A stretch of DNA of 64,000 nt from positions 186,001 through 250,000 of the forward strand of contig CAWVIZ010000001.1 of the NCBI GenBank assembly GCA_963929535.1, in the 5' to 3' direction. Of this stretch, positions 45,516-54,537 are shown in pieces. Source of the stretch: Pullilachnospira sp963929535. Lineage in GTDB: Bacteria > Bacillota > Clostridia > Lachnospirales > Lachnospiraceae. The notes below the pieces were generated by a model. The model made no database searches. It worked only from the letters and a program-made list of their open reading frames with translations, and was not told the origin of the DNA. The translations under genes were made by a program, and so were the position numbers. How positions within the stretch are numbered: the first letter of the stretch is position 1; every line of letters begins with the position of its first letter.

Positions 45516-47935
45516 ACTCTTACAGTTGTCTGCGCATCCACGTATCGCTGGATATTGGACGCATTCACATATTTTTCCGTCCTGTCCCCGTCCCGGACCA
45601 CCAGAGTGGGAGCCTGCATCACCCCGTAACGGGCAGCCATTTCCGGATTCTTCTGGGCATCAATGACCGTATACTCCTGCCCTTCCAGCATCCTCTCCGC
45701 AGCTCTGCAGTTGGGACAGGTGCTGGTAGTGAACAGATACCGGATCTGTTCCGGACTTCCCACTGTCATATCCTCCTGACGCATCACAGCGCAGGCTGCT
45801 TTTTCCGCTTTCACTCCATAGCTGTTGACGGGTTCTCCAGGCTTTTTCCCCGCAGGCTGGCCGGAATGAAGGATATCGTACACCGTACGATTTTTATATT
45901 CCTGGGCCTTCCCATCGTTCCAGTTCTGCACCGGGCGGTAATATCCGGTGATCCGGCTGTAGACCTCCGCTTTTTTCCCGCAGGTTGGACAGGTAAAATG
46001 TTCTCCTGCGATATATCCGTGATCCCTGCACACCGAATATGTGGGAGAAAGCGTATAATAAGGCAGTCGGTAATTTTCCGCGATCTTCCGCACCAGAGCA
46101 GCCGCTGCCTTCCAGTCCGGAAGCTTCTCTCCCAGGAACGCATGGAACACGGTTCCTGAAGTATACAGAGTCTGAAGCTCATCCTGAATATCCAGAGCGT
46201 CAAAGATATCTGATGTATAATCCACCGGCAGGTGAGAGCTGTTGGTGTAGTAAGGTGTGTCCCCTTCAGCGCCCGCCGTACGGATATCCGGCCATCTCTT
46301 CCTGTCATGCTTGGCCAGACGGTACGCTGTGGACTCTGCCGGTGTGGCCTCCAGATTAAACAGCTCTCCATATTCCTCCTGATAATCCGACAGCCGCTCT
46401 CTCATATGGTTCAGTACCCGCTTGGTAAATTCCTGGGTCCTCACATCCGCCATATCCGCTCCGATCCACCGGGCATTCAGTCCCGCCTCATTCATTCCCA
46501 CCAGACCAATGGTGGAAAAATGATTGTCAAAGCTTCCCAGATACCGTTTCGTATACGGGTACAGGCCTTCGTTCAGCAGCTTGGTGATCACCTCCCGCTT
46601 AATATGCAGGGAACGTGCCGACAGATCCATCATCCGATCCAGACGCCTGAAAAACTCCTTCTCATCTTTGGACAGGTATGCGATCCTGGGCATGTTGATG
46701 GTCACCACGCCTACGGATCCGGTGCTCTCTCCAGAGCCGAAAAATCCTCCCGTTTTCTTCCTCAGCTCACGGAGATCCAGCCGCAGCCGGCAGCACATGC
46801 TGCGCACATCACTGGGCTTCATATCACTGTTGATATAATTGGAAAAGTACGGTGTTCCATACTTGGATGTCATCTCAAACAACAGTCGGTTGTTGGGTGT
46901 ATCCGACCAGTCAAAATCGGAAATAATGGAATATGTAGGAATGGGATACTGAAATCCTCTTCCGTTGGCATCTCCCTCGATCATGGTCTCGATAAACGCC
47001 CGGTTGATCATATCCATCTCTTTTTTGCAGTCCTTATACTTAAAGTCCATCTCCCTGCCGCCTACAATGGCCGGAAGCTCCGCAAGATCCTCCGGTACCG
47101 TCCAATCCAGAGTGATATTGGAAAAAGGAGCCTGGGTACCCCAGCGACTGGGGGTATTGACCCCATAGATAAATGCTTCAATGCACTTCTTCACTTCCCG
47201 GTAGGAAAGGTTATCCACCTTCACAAAAGGCGCCAGATACGTGTCAAAGGAGGAAAATGCCTGAGCTCCCGCCCACTCATTCTGCATGATTCCCAGGAAA
47301 TTCACCATCTGATTGCAGAGCACACTCAGATGTTTGGCCGGCGCCGAAGTAATCTTGCCTTCAATGCCTCCCAGGCCCTCCTGGATCAGCTGCTTCAGTG
47401 ACCAGCCTGCACAGTATCCGGTAAGCATGGAAAGATCATGGATGTGGATGTCCGCATTCCTGTGGGCATCTGCGATTTCCTGATCATAAATTTCTGATAG
47501 CCAGTAATTTGCCGTTACAGCACCGGAATTGCTGAGGATCAACCCTCCCACGGAATAAGTGACGGTGGAGTTCTCCTTCACTCTCCAGTCTTCCACCTTT
47601 ACATAACTGTTGACGATCTCCTTATAATCCAGGATGGTAGACTTCATATTCCGAATCTTCTCCCGCTGCTTCCGGTACAGGATATACGCCTTAGCCACTT
47701 CCGCATACCCGCACTGGATCAGCACATGCTCCACGCTGTCCTGAATGGCCTCCACGGAAATCTTATCATCTGTGATCTTCGCCTGAAAATCCGCAGTAAC
47801 CCGGAGCCCCATCATGTCCAGCATATCCTGGCTGTATTGAAAACCTGTGGCGTCAAATGCCTTCCTAAGCGCCGCCGTAATCTTCCCCAACTGAAAATCC
47901 GCAATCTCCCCATCCCTCTTTACCACATGAAACAT
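45512..47935 (-). CDS. nrdD: Anaerobic (class III) ribonucleoside-triphosphate reductase with C-terminal thioredoxin-like domain
   Basis: An 807-aa glycyl-radical enzyme reducing ribonucleotides to deoxyribonucleotides without oxygen. An ATP-cone (MFHVVKRDGEIADFQLGKIT, about 1-95) gives allosteric control. The finger-loop region, the zinc ribbon (CRDH and CPTC) and the radical site RITGYY (Gly664) are present. After it the chain continues into a redox domain with CPNC at about 740-743 (LFTTSTCPNCRAAERML), resembling glutaredoxin or thioredoxin, which could supply electrons or sense redox state. The start at 47935 matches homologues and has AAAGGAG upstream. The activase gene nrdG is not downstream. 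Paired NrdR boxes precede the promoter. Confidence 0.95.
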   Translation of the reverse strand: MFHVVKRDGEIADFQLGKITAALRKAFDATGFQYSQDMLDMMGLRVTADFQAKITDDKISVEAIQDSVEHVLIQCGYAEVAKAYILYRKQREKIRNMKSTILDYKEIVNSYVKVEDWRVKENSTVTYSVGGLILSNSGAVTANYWLSEIYDQEIADAHRNADIHIHDLSMLTGYCAGWSLKQLIQEGLGGIEGKITSAPAKHLSVLCNQMVNFLGIMQNEWAGAQAFSSFDTYLAPFVKVDNLSYREVKKCIEAFIYGVNTPSRWGTQAPFSNITLDWTVPEDLAELPAIVGGREMDFKYKDCKKEMDMINRAFIETMIEGDANGRGFQYPIPTYSIISDFDWSDTPNNRLLFEMTSKYGTPYFSNYINSDMKPSDVRSMCCRLRLDLRELRKKTGGFFGSGESTGSVGVVTINMPRIAYLSKDEKEFFRRLDRMMDLSARSLHIKREVITKLLNEGLYPYTKRYLGSFDNHFSTIGLVGMNEAGLNARWIGADMADVRTQEFTKRVLNHMRERLSDYQEEYGELFNLEATPAESTAYRLAKHDRKRWPDIRTAGAEGDTPYYTNSSHLPVDYTSDIFDALDIQDELQTLYTSGTVFHAFLGEKLPDWKAAAALVRKIAENYRLPYYTLSPTYSVCRDHGYIAGEHFTCPTCGKKAEVYSRITGYYRPVQNWNDGKAQEYKNRTVYDILHSGQPAGKKPGEPVNSYGVKAEKAACAVMRQEDMTVGSPEQIRYLFTTSTCPNCRAAERMLEGQEYTVIDAQKNPEMAARYGVMQAPTLVVRDGDRTEKYVNASNIQRYVDAQTTVRV

Positions 47936-48122
47936 ATCTCTGGCCTTCTCCTTTCTGTATTCACCGCAGCCTTCCTGCAAATCCAGGAAAGCGCGGCGCC
48001 GTATCCGATTAGTATCTGTCAGGATCCATAACAGCCGGATCTCCCTTCCAAACCCTTCCATCACGGTAAAACGGTCTCCCGCCATCCCGGAGACCGTCCG
48101 CTGTTTTGCTGCCTGTATGTCT

Positions 48123-48151
48123 ATACTAACAAAATGCGGTGAGTGTGTCAA
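48123..48151 (-). promoter_or_regulatory. Promoter of nrdD
   Basis: Minus strand: TTGACA (48146-48151), 17-nt spacer, TAGTAT (48123-48128). The leader to the start codon is about 180 nt. Confidence 0.8.
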
Positions 48152-48158
48152 CAGAAAA

Positions 48159-48204
48159 ACACCATATATAGTGTTTTTTCATTTTCCCACACTATATATG
48201 GTGT
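48159..48204. promoter_or_regulatory. Tandem NrdR boxes upstream of nrdD
   Basis: ACACCATATATAGTGT (48159-48174) and ACACTATATATGGTGT (48189-48204) are near-perfect matches to the NrdR consensus ACACWATATNTWGTGT. The centres are 30 bp apart, about three helical turns, as usual for NrdR pairs. They lie just upstream of the -35. NrdR is expected to repress nrdD according to ATP/dATP status. Confidence 0.93.
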
Positions 48205-48365
48205 TGCAATTATGTAACCCTGACCGGAGGAAATTTCCTCCGCTTCCGGGCTTTTACTCTTTCTCCAGTTATCTTCTGTAAACCTTTATATGAAATCATG
48301 GAAATATTTTCCAATCGGGACTGTCTCTTTCGGTCCTCTCTCCCTGAATCCCCGCTTCCAGCATC

Positions 48366-49601
48366 TCAGATCCTGGGATAGATCTCCGCAGGCACATACG
48401 CCTGCACAGAAATGCCCTCGGGAAGATACTCCTCCCGGGTCACTTCTCCGAATCTGCGGATCACCGCTATCTTTCCTGCCTCCTCATAAGGATACAGACG
48501 TTCCACATAGACCTGTCCTTCCCGCAGCACAGTCTCCAGCAGTTCCTTCAATTCCGCCAGGCCTTCCCCGGATCTGGCGGAAACAGAAAGCACATAGTCC
48601 GCCTGAAAATCCCGGAGCTGTTCCTTTTCATCACACCGGTCCTGTTTGTTGAAAAGAGTAATGATCTTCTTATCCGTCACCTCCAGCTGGCGCAGCGTAT
48701 CATATACCACGTGCATATGCTCCTCCCTCTGAGGATTGGAAGCATCCACCACATGCAGGATAATATCCGCAAATTTTGCCTCCTCCAGCGTACTCTTGAA
48801 TGCCTCGATCAGGTGATGCGGAAGCTTCCGGATAAATCCCACCGTGTCGGTCAGCAGGATCTGCTGCTTTCCCGGCAGATCCAGCACCCGGGTGGTAGGA
48901 TCCAGAGTGGCAAAGAGCTTATCCTCCTCCAGCACTCCCGCCCCTGTCATGGCGTTCAGCAAAGTGGATTTTCCCGCATTGGTATACCCCACGATAGCCG
49001 CCACCCTGGTTCCCTGCTTTTCTCTCTGACTGCGGATCAGATCGCGGTGCTTCTGTACCTGGACCAGCTCCGCCTTAAGCTGGCCGATCCTGTGATGGAT
49101 CAGACGCCGGTCCATCTCCAGTTTTTTCTCTCCCGGTCCTCTGGTACCGATACCGCCTCCCAGACGGGAGAGAGAAGCCCGCATGCCCACCAGACGGGCA
49201 GCCCGGTACTTTAACTGAGCCAGCTCCACCTGGATCTTGCCCTCACTGGTTTTTGCTCTGGATGCGAAGATATCCAGGATCACCATCGTTCGGTCCAGGA
49301 TCTTGCATTCCAGTTCCCGCTCCAGATTGTTCATCTGGGCCGGGGTCAGCTCATCGTCGCAGACCACGCCAGTGGCATCCAGATCGTACAGAAGTTCCCG
49401 GATCTCCTCCAGCTTCCCCTTTCCCAGATAGGTAGCCGGATGCACCGCTTCTCTGTTCTGAATGACGCTTGCCACCGTGACGGCACCTGCGGTCTCTGCC
49501 AGATCCCGAAGCTCTGCCAGGGACTGGACCGTATCATCCGAATCATCCGTCTGCACTGCAGCCAGGATCACTCTCTCCATCTGTTCTCCAAATTCATACA
49601 T
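48366..49601 (-). CDS. hflX: GTPase HflX
   Basis: A 411-aa ribosome-associated GTPase that splits stalled 70S ribosomes. N-terminal HflX domain with YLGKGKLEEI and DDELTPAQMNNLE, the coiled-coil part and GTRGPGEKKLEMDRR, then the G domain: G1 GYTNAGKSTLLNAM, G3 DTVGFIRKLPHHLI, G4 FNKQDR. GGAGGGAAAAGG precedes the ATG at 49601. It lies 17 bp after the TPR lipoprotein gene and is probably transcribed with it. Confidence 0.95.
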   Translation of the reverse strand: MYEFGEQMERVILAAVQTDDSDDTVQSLAELRDLAETAGAVTVASVIQNREAVHPATYLGKGKLEEIRELLYDLDATGVVCDDELTPAQMNNLERELECKILDRTMVILDIFASRAKTSEGKIQVELAQLKYRAARLVGMRASLSRLGGGIGTRGPGEKKLEMDRRLIHHRIGQLKAELVQVQKHRDLIRSQREKQGTRVAAIVGYTNAGKSTLLNAMTGAGVLEEDKLFATLDPTTRVLDLPGKQQILLTDTVGFIRKLPHHLIEAFKSTLEEAKFADIILHVVDASNPQREEHMHVVYDTLRQLEVTDKKIITLFNKQDRCDEKEQLRDFQADYVLSVSARSGEGLAELKELLETVLREGQVYVERLYPYEEAGKIAVIRRFGEVTREEYLPEGISVQAYVPAEIYPRI

Positions 49602-49618
49602 GGTTCCTTTTCCCTCCG

Positions 49619-50656
49619 CTATCTGGTAGAAAGAAACTGATTCTCCCTCACCGCCTCCTGATCATCAGGGTATCGTTCCAGATACTCCGCCATCTTGGTT
49701 TTTGCGGTCTCAAAATCCCGCTGATATTCATAAACAGCGATCTCATTATAGAGCAGTCCCTGCTGCTCCTCCTCATCGGCCTCCTCAAGGCCGCTGGCAA
49801 TATTTTTCAGGGCATTGTCATACTGACCGTCGTGGATATCGCACAGGGCCAGCCCATTATACGCCCTGGCCGGACTGTTCCCCGCTGCCAGATATTCCTG
49901 ATACATGGATCTGGCGCTGGCGGAATCGTCCATTTCCAGGTATACGCTTCCCAATAACAGCATGGCGTCCGAATACTCCAGATCAATTGCCTGGATCAGT
50001 TCATCCGCCGCCTCCTCATATTCGCCCCGGAGACAGTAGATCCTGCCCCTCTGACAGTAATCTTCTCCCGTCTCCGGCTCCAGAGACAGCGCCGAATCCA
50101 GATACTCCAGTCCCTCTGCGCTGTTTCCCTGATCCGCATAGAGCTGGTAAATATTGATATACAGATCATAATCTGTACATCCCTCCAGAGCCCGTGAAAA
50201 ATCCTGGGCCGCCTTTTCCATCTCCCCCTGGATCATATAGGCCTTTCCCCGCAGGTAGAAGCACTGGCTGTTCTCCCCCTTTTTCAGGATATCGCTGTAC
50301 AGAGAGATCGCCTTATCCGTTTCCCCGTAGGAAAGCCTGGCCTGGGCCAGATAATAGGTGACGTCATTCTCAAAAGCCTCATTGTCATAATCCATATAAT
50401 TCAGGCTGCGGGAAAAGGCGGCGATAGCCTCCGGATAAGCTCCCTGTTGAAGCCAGGCGATTCCTGCTCCCCGGTAAGCCTCCGGCAGCCGCTCTCCCAG
50501 TGCTGTCAGCTCGTCAAACGCTTCCACCGCTCCTTCATAATCCTCCGCTTCCAGAGCGCTGATCCCCTCCTCATAGAGCTGATCCGCCTTCTGATCACCG
50601 CAGCCGGCAAAGGACAGCAGTGCCGCCAGGCCCAGTATCATCCATGCTCTCTTCAT
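49619..50656 (-). CDS. TPR-repeat lipoprotein
   Basis: A 345-aa lipoprotein (signal peptide with lipobox SFAGC) built of about eight tetratricopeptide repeats, for example LYEEGISALEAEDYEGAVEA, YRGAGIAWLQQGAYPEAIAAF and YNGLALCDIHDGQYDNALKN. Such repeats mediate protein-protein contacts; here on the outer face of the membrane. No enzymatic domain is present. It lies between glmM (42 bp upstream) and hflX. Partner unknown; location next to glmM may hint at envelope work but is weak evidence. Confidence 0.88.
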   Translation of the reverse strand: MKRAWMILGLAALLSFAGCGDQKADQLYEEGISALEAEDYEGAVEAFDELTALGERLPEAYRGAGIAWLQQGAYPEAIAAFSRSLNYMDYDNEAFENDVTYYLAQARLSYGETDKAISLYSDILKKGENSQCFYLRGKAYMIQGEMEKAAQDFSRALEGCTDYDLYINIYQLYADQGNSAEGLEYLDSALSLEPETGEDYCQRGRIYCLRGEYEEAADELIQAIDLEYSDAMLLLGSVYLEMDDSASARSMYQEYLAAGNSPARAYNGLALCDIHDGQYDNALKNIASGLEEADEEEQQGLLYNEIAVYEYQRDFETAKTKMAEYLERYPDDQEAVRENQFLSTR

Positions 50657-50698
50657 ACTTCACTCCCCGTACATTTCCGCATTTTTCTCTGCAATGTC

Positions 50699-52045
50699 TC
50701 AGCCTACGATCAGACCTTCGCTCTCCATCACAGAGATCACCTGATCCACCATTTCCCGGCAGGTCTCATCCTTTCTGGCCTCCACCATCACACGGATCAC
50801 CGGTTCTGTTCCGCTCTCCCGCACCAGGATTCTTCCGTCATCTCCCAGCGCCTCTTCCACCTGGGCAACAGCCTGGCAGACCGCCTGGTTGCTTCTGGCT
50901 TCCGCTTTATTGGCTACCCTGACATTTTTCAGAAGCTGAGGGTAGATATACACCTCAGATGCCAGCACGCTGAGCGGCTGCTTCCGTTCAATGATCACCT
51001 CCATCAGCATCAGGGAAGTGAGTATTCCGTCTCCTGTGGTGGCATGTTTGCTGAAAATAATATGTCCCGACTGCTCGCCGCCCAGGCTGTGGCCGTTGTT
51101 CATCATATTCTCGCACACATATTTATCTCCCACCGCGGTTTTCTCATACCGGATTCCGGCACGGTCACACGCCTTGTATAGGCCCAGATTGGACATAATG
51201 GTGGTAACGATGGTGTCATTGTCCAGCTTTCCCTGCTCCTTCATGTATTTGCCGCACACATACATGATCAGGTCGCCGTCCACCACATTCCCTTCATTGT
51301 CCACCGCAATGCAGCGGTCCGCATCCCCGTCATAGGCAAAGCCCACATCCAGATGCTTTTCTTTCACAAACTTCTGAAGATGTTCAATATGGGTGGAACC
51401 GCAGTCTCTGTTGATATTGGTTCCGTCCGGCTCATTGCTGATCACATACGTTTTTGCCCCCAGCGCGTCAAACACACTCTTGGCCACGGAAGAGGCGCTG
51501 CCATTGGCACAGTCCAGCCCAACCCGGAAATTCTTAAAGGAACGGGTGGGAATGGAGATCAGATATCCGATATAGCGGTTTCTTCCCGCAGCAAAATCCA
51601 CCGTTCTTCCGATATTCTCCCCCACAGCAAAAGGAATCCTGGGTTCCTCATCGTCAATATACCGTTCGATCAGTTCCTCCACCTGCGCATCCATCTTCTG
51701 GCCGTTTCCGCCTATGATCTTAATCCCGTTGTCATAGAACGGATTGTGACTGGCAGAGATCATGATCCCACAGTCAAAATTCTCCGTGCGCACCACATAG
51801 GATACACTGGGGGTAGTGGTCACATGAAGCAGATAGGCGTCCGCTCCGGAAGCCGTCAGGCCCGCCGCCAGGGAATATTCAAACATGTAGCTGCTTCTTC
51901 TGGTGTCCTTTCCGATAACGATCTGCGCTTTGTGGTCCTGACCAAAGTACCATCCCAGAAACCGGCCCACCTTATAGGCGTGCTCCACTGTCAGATCCAC
52001 ATTGGCTTCCCCGCGGAAACCATCGGTTCCAAAATATTTTCCCAT
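50699..52045 (-). CDS. glmM: Phosphoglucosamine mutase
   Basis: A 448-aa alpha-D-phosphohexomutase turning glucosamine 6-phosphate into the 1-phosphate on the way to UDP-GlcNAc and peptidoglycan. The start MGKYFGTDGFRGEAN, the phosphoserine loop MISASHNPFYDNGIK, the metal loop DGDADRC, the sugar loop GGEQSGHIIF and the phosphate loop RESGTEPVIRVM are intact. It lies 72 bp after the nucleotidyltransferase gene; the gap holds an isolated MITE-type hairpin. Confidence 0.97.
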   Translation of the reverse strand: MGKYFGTDGFRGEANVDLTVEHAYKVGRFLGWYFGQDHKAQIVIGKDTRRSSYMFEYSLAAGLTASGADAYLLHVTTTPSVSYVVRTENFDCGIMISASHNPFYDNGIKIIGGNGQKMDAQVEELIERYIDDEEPRIPFAVGENIGRTVDFAAGRNRYIGYLISIPTRSFKNFRVGLDCANGSASSVAKSVFDALGAKTYVISNEPDGTNINRDCGSTHIEHLQKFVKEKHLDVGFAYDGDADRCIAVDNEGNVVDGDLIMYVCGKYMKEQGKLDNDTIVTTIMSNLGLYKACDRAGIRYEKTAVGDKYVCENMMNNGHSLGGEQSGHIIFSKHATTGDGILTSLMLMEVIIERKQPLSVLASEVYIYPQLLKNVRVANKAEARSNQAVCQAVAQVEEALGDDGRILVRESGTEPVIRVMVEARKDETCREMVDQVISVMESEGLIVG

Positions 52046-52063
52046 CCTTGTTACCTCCTTATT

Positions 52064-52097
52064 TGTGACAATTCAGCCTTCCGGCCTCACTGTTGCC
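52064..52097 (+). repeat. Isolated terminal hairpin of the MITE family
   Basis: TTGTGACAATTCAGCCTTCC, followed by GGCCTCACTGTTGCC, copies the first 32 nt of the 143-bp element with a few changes. It lies in the glmM leader. Confidence 0.65.
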
Positions 52098-52117
52098 CTG
52101 ATTTGGCGCCTTTCCCA

Positions 52118-53038
52118 TCAGAAAAGCTTTTCCTCGTATACTCCCTCCTGTACCAGATCCCGGATAGCCTCTACCACAGCCTCCCTGTCCTCCTGATATG
52201 TCACACCGAACCAGCGGGAATCTGTCTGAAGCACTGTAACACTGGCTTTTCCCTGCTGGATCAGCTCATCCACCTTGATGGGCAGCAGATATTCCTTCTT
52301 CAGATCTCCCTTGGGCACCTCTTTCAGGAATTCCACAAATCCCTGCTCCAGTACCTGGATAAACTCCGGCTGGAAGCCCCACATATTCATGGACACCAGG
52401 CTGTCGGCATCTACCAGGGTCAGACTTCCATCCTCTCCCTTCACTGCCGCGCCATCCTCAGTCCTGACGATATTCTGGGTCTCCTTAACTCCTGTCAGAC
52501 GGTTATTCTCATCCAGGGCACAGATTCCCCTGGTGACCCCGCCGTTTTCACTCAATGTATTTTTCAGCACAAATCCGGCCATGCAGATATCTCCGGCGCC
52601 TTCGGCTCCCTGGTGCTCACTGGTCAGATAACGGTGCAGCTTCACAAACGGATCCTTTCCATAATAATCATCCGCGTTGATCACCGCAAAAGGTTCCTTT
52701 ACCACATCTTTGCAGCAAAGCACCGCCTGTCCGGTTCCCCAGGGTTTTGTACGGCCTTCCGGCTTCGAGAAGCCCTCCGGCAGATCATCCAGCTCCTGGA
52801 ACACATATTCCACCTCTGCCAGCTTCCCGATCTTATCGCCGATCACCCGGCGAAACTCTTCCTCCAGATCCCGGCGGATAATAAATACTACCTTATTAAA
52901 TCCTGCCTCCAGAGCGTCATGGATGGAATATTCCATAATGATCTCTCCGGACGGCCCTACAGGTGCCAGCTGCTTGATCCCTTTTCCAAAACGGCTGCCG
53001 ATACCGGCTGCCATGATCACAAGTGTTGTTTTTTTCAT
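52118..53038 (-). CDS. Sugar-phosphate nucleotidyltransferase family protein
   Basis: A 306-aa NTP-transferase-fold enzyme. The nucleotide loop MAAGIGSRFGKGIKQLAP at residues 9-26 and the metal aspartates in AVINADDYYGKDPF are clear. Such enzymes make NDP-sugars from sugar 1-phosphates; this branch (with PSGEIIMEYSIHDALEAGFN) is common in clostridia as a UTP-glucose or GlcNAc-phosphate type protein, but the substrate is not certain. It is followed by glmM, so a link to amino-sugar nucleotide synthesis is plausible. A large R51 array lies right upstream of its start. Confidence 0.88.
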   Translation of the reverse strand: MKKTTLVIMAAGIGSRFGKGIKQLAPVGPSGEIIMEYSIHDALEAGFNKVVFIIRRDLEEEFRRVIGDKIGKLAEVEYVFQELDDLPEGFSKPEGRTKPWGTGQAVLCCKDVVKEPFAVINADDYYGKDPFVKLHRYLTSEHQGAEGAGDICMAGFVLKNTLSENGGVTRGICALDENNRLTGVKETQNIVRTEDGAAVKGEDGSLTLVDADSLVSMNMWGFQPEFIQVLEQGFVEFLKEVPKGDLKKEYLLPIKVDELIQQGKASVTVLQTDSRWFGVTYQEDREAVVEAIRDLVQEGVYEEKLF

Positions 53039-53097
53039 AGAAGTACCCCCGTATCTCTTTTTTCGTGAAATCCCCCGCAGCAGGTCTGCACTTTGCC

Positions 53098-53337
53098 GGC
53101 GCTAAGCGTGTGCCACTGGCACACAGCGGTCTTCGCTCCGCTCCGGTCGGCGCTAAGCGTGTGCCACTGGCACACAGCGGTCTTCGCTCCGCTCCGGTCG
53201 GCGCTAAGCGTGTGCCACTGGCACACAGCGGTCTTCGCTCCGCTCCGGTCGGCGCTAAACGTGTGCCACCGGCACACAGCGGTCTTCGCTCCGCTCCGGT
53301 CGGCGCTAAACGTGTGCCACTGGCACACAGCGCCGCC
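53098..53337 (+). repeat. 51-bp tandem repeat array (family R51, array B)
   Basis: Units start at 53098, 53149, 53200, 53251 and 53302 with an exact period of 51 bp; the fifth is cut. Each unit has GGCGCTAAGC, the palindrome GTGTGCCACTGGCACAC and CGGTCTTCGCTCCGCTCC. A closing GCCAAATGG follows. Because 51 is a multiple of three, repetitive ORFs run through it on both strands; I read these as a by-product. Confidence 0.95.
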
Positions 53338-53466
53338 AAATGGGCGTGTGCATGTGCGGTGGCTGCCCGGGAGAAGAAATTTCTTTTATTGTTCACAGAT
53401 AAAACGCTGCCATTTTGAGGTCCGGCTTCCGCCTCATCAGAAACCGGACTGCCGGCTGCCCGTTCC

Positions 53467-54537
53467 CTAATCCTGCAGCTTCGCCAGCCTTGCGGCCTGG
53501 TCGGCAGCAGTCAGGCTGTCGATGATCTCTGTCAGATCCCCATTAAGGACACTATCCAGCCGGTGCAGTGTCAGTTTGATCCTGTGGTCGGTGACACGTC
53601 CCTGCGGAAAATTGTAGGTCCGGATCTTTTCCGAACGGTCCCCCGTTCCCACCTGGCTTCTCCTGGCCTCCGCTTCCTCATCGTGACGTTTCTGCAGCTC
53701 CATATCATACAGTCTGGAGCGCAGTACCTTAATGGCCTTATCCCGGTTCTTAAGCTGTGACTTCTCATCCTGACAGGATACCACGATTCCTGTGGGGATG
53801 TGGGTAAGCCGCACAGCGGAATCCGTAGTGTTAACGCACTGACCGCCGTTTCCGGATGCCCGGAAAACATCGAAGCGGCAGTCGTTCAGATCCAGTTCAA
53901 AGTCAATCTCCTCTGCCTCCGGCATGATAGCCACCGTAACTGTAGAGGTATGAATGCGGCCTCCGGATTCAGTCTCCGGTACACGCTGTACCCGGTGCAC
54001 GCCGCTTTCATACTTCAGACGGGAATATGCCCCTGCGCCGTTGATCATAAACGTTGCTTCTTTGAACCCTCCGATTCCGTTCTCATTCAGGGAAAGCAGT
54101 TCTGTTTTCCACCGCTGAGACTCTGCATATTTTACGTACATCCGGTAAATTTCCGCCGCGAACAGAGCCGCCTCATCGCCTCCTGCTCCGGCCCGGATCT
54201 CCACGATCACGTTCTTGGAATCATTGGGATCCTTGGGAAGGAGCAGGATCTTCAGCTCCTGCTCCAGCTCTCCGATCCGCTTCTTGGCTTCGGAAAGCTC
54301 TTCTTTCAGCATCTCCCGCATCTCGGGATCAGACTCCTCCTCCAGCATGGACTGACTTTCTTCTACAGTCTCCTGGCACTGTTTGTATTCCTTATACGCG
54401 TCTGCAATGGGCTGCAGCTCACTCTGTTCCTTCATCAGCTTCTGAAAACGGGCCGGATCACTGGCCAGCCCCGGTTCATTCAGCTCACTTAAGATCTCCT
54501 CCAGGCGGATCAGCAGATCCTCCAGTTTGTCAAACAT
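53467..54537 (-). CDS. prfA: Peptide chain release factor 1
   Basis: A 356-aa class I release factor reading UAA and UAG. The stop-codon region VHRVQRVPETE, the catalytic loop ASGNGGQCVN (GGQ, with Asn before and Cys after, a variant seen in clostridial RF1) and the TGIVVSCQDEKSQLKN tail are present. The start at 54537 follows AGGAGG; a longer ORF to 54651 has no site. It overlaps prmC by eight bases, and prmC methylates the GGQ glutamine of this protein. Confidence 0.96.
   Translation of the reverse strand: MFDKLEDLLIRLEEILSELNEPGLASDPARFQKLMKEQSELQPIADAYKEYKQCQETVEESQSMLEEESDPEMREMLKEELSEAKKRIGELEQELKILLLPKDPNDSKNVIVEIRAGAGGDEAALFAAEIYRMYVKYAESQRWKTELLSLNENGIGGFKEATFMINGAGAYSRLKYESGVHRVQRVPETESGGRIHTSTVTVAIMPEAEEIDFELDLNDCRFDVFRASGNGGQCVNTTDSAVRLTHIPTGIVVSCQDEKSQLKNRDKAIKVLRSRLYDMELQKRHDEEAEARRSQVGTGDRSEKIRTYNFPQGRVTDHRIKLTLHRLDSVLNGDLTEIIDSLTAADQAARLAKLQD

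Noticed and set aside
53098..53337. CRISPR array
   Set aside because: The units follow each other without unique spacers and there are no cas genes in the window.
53065..53418. 117-aa ORF with 17-residue repeats (and mirror ORFs on the minus strand)
   Set aside because: The 51-bp repeat is a multiple of three and open in several frames at once; other family members are single, intergenic and frameless, so coding is unlikely.
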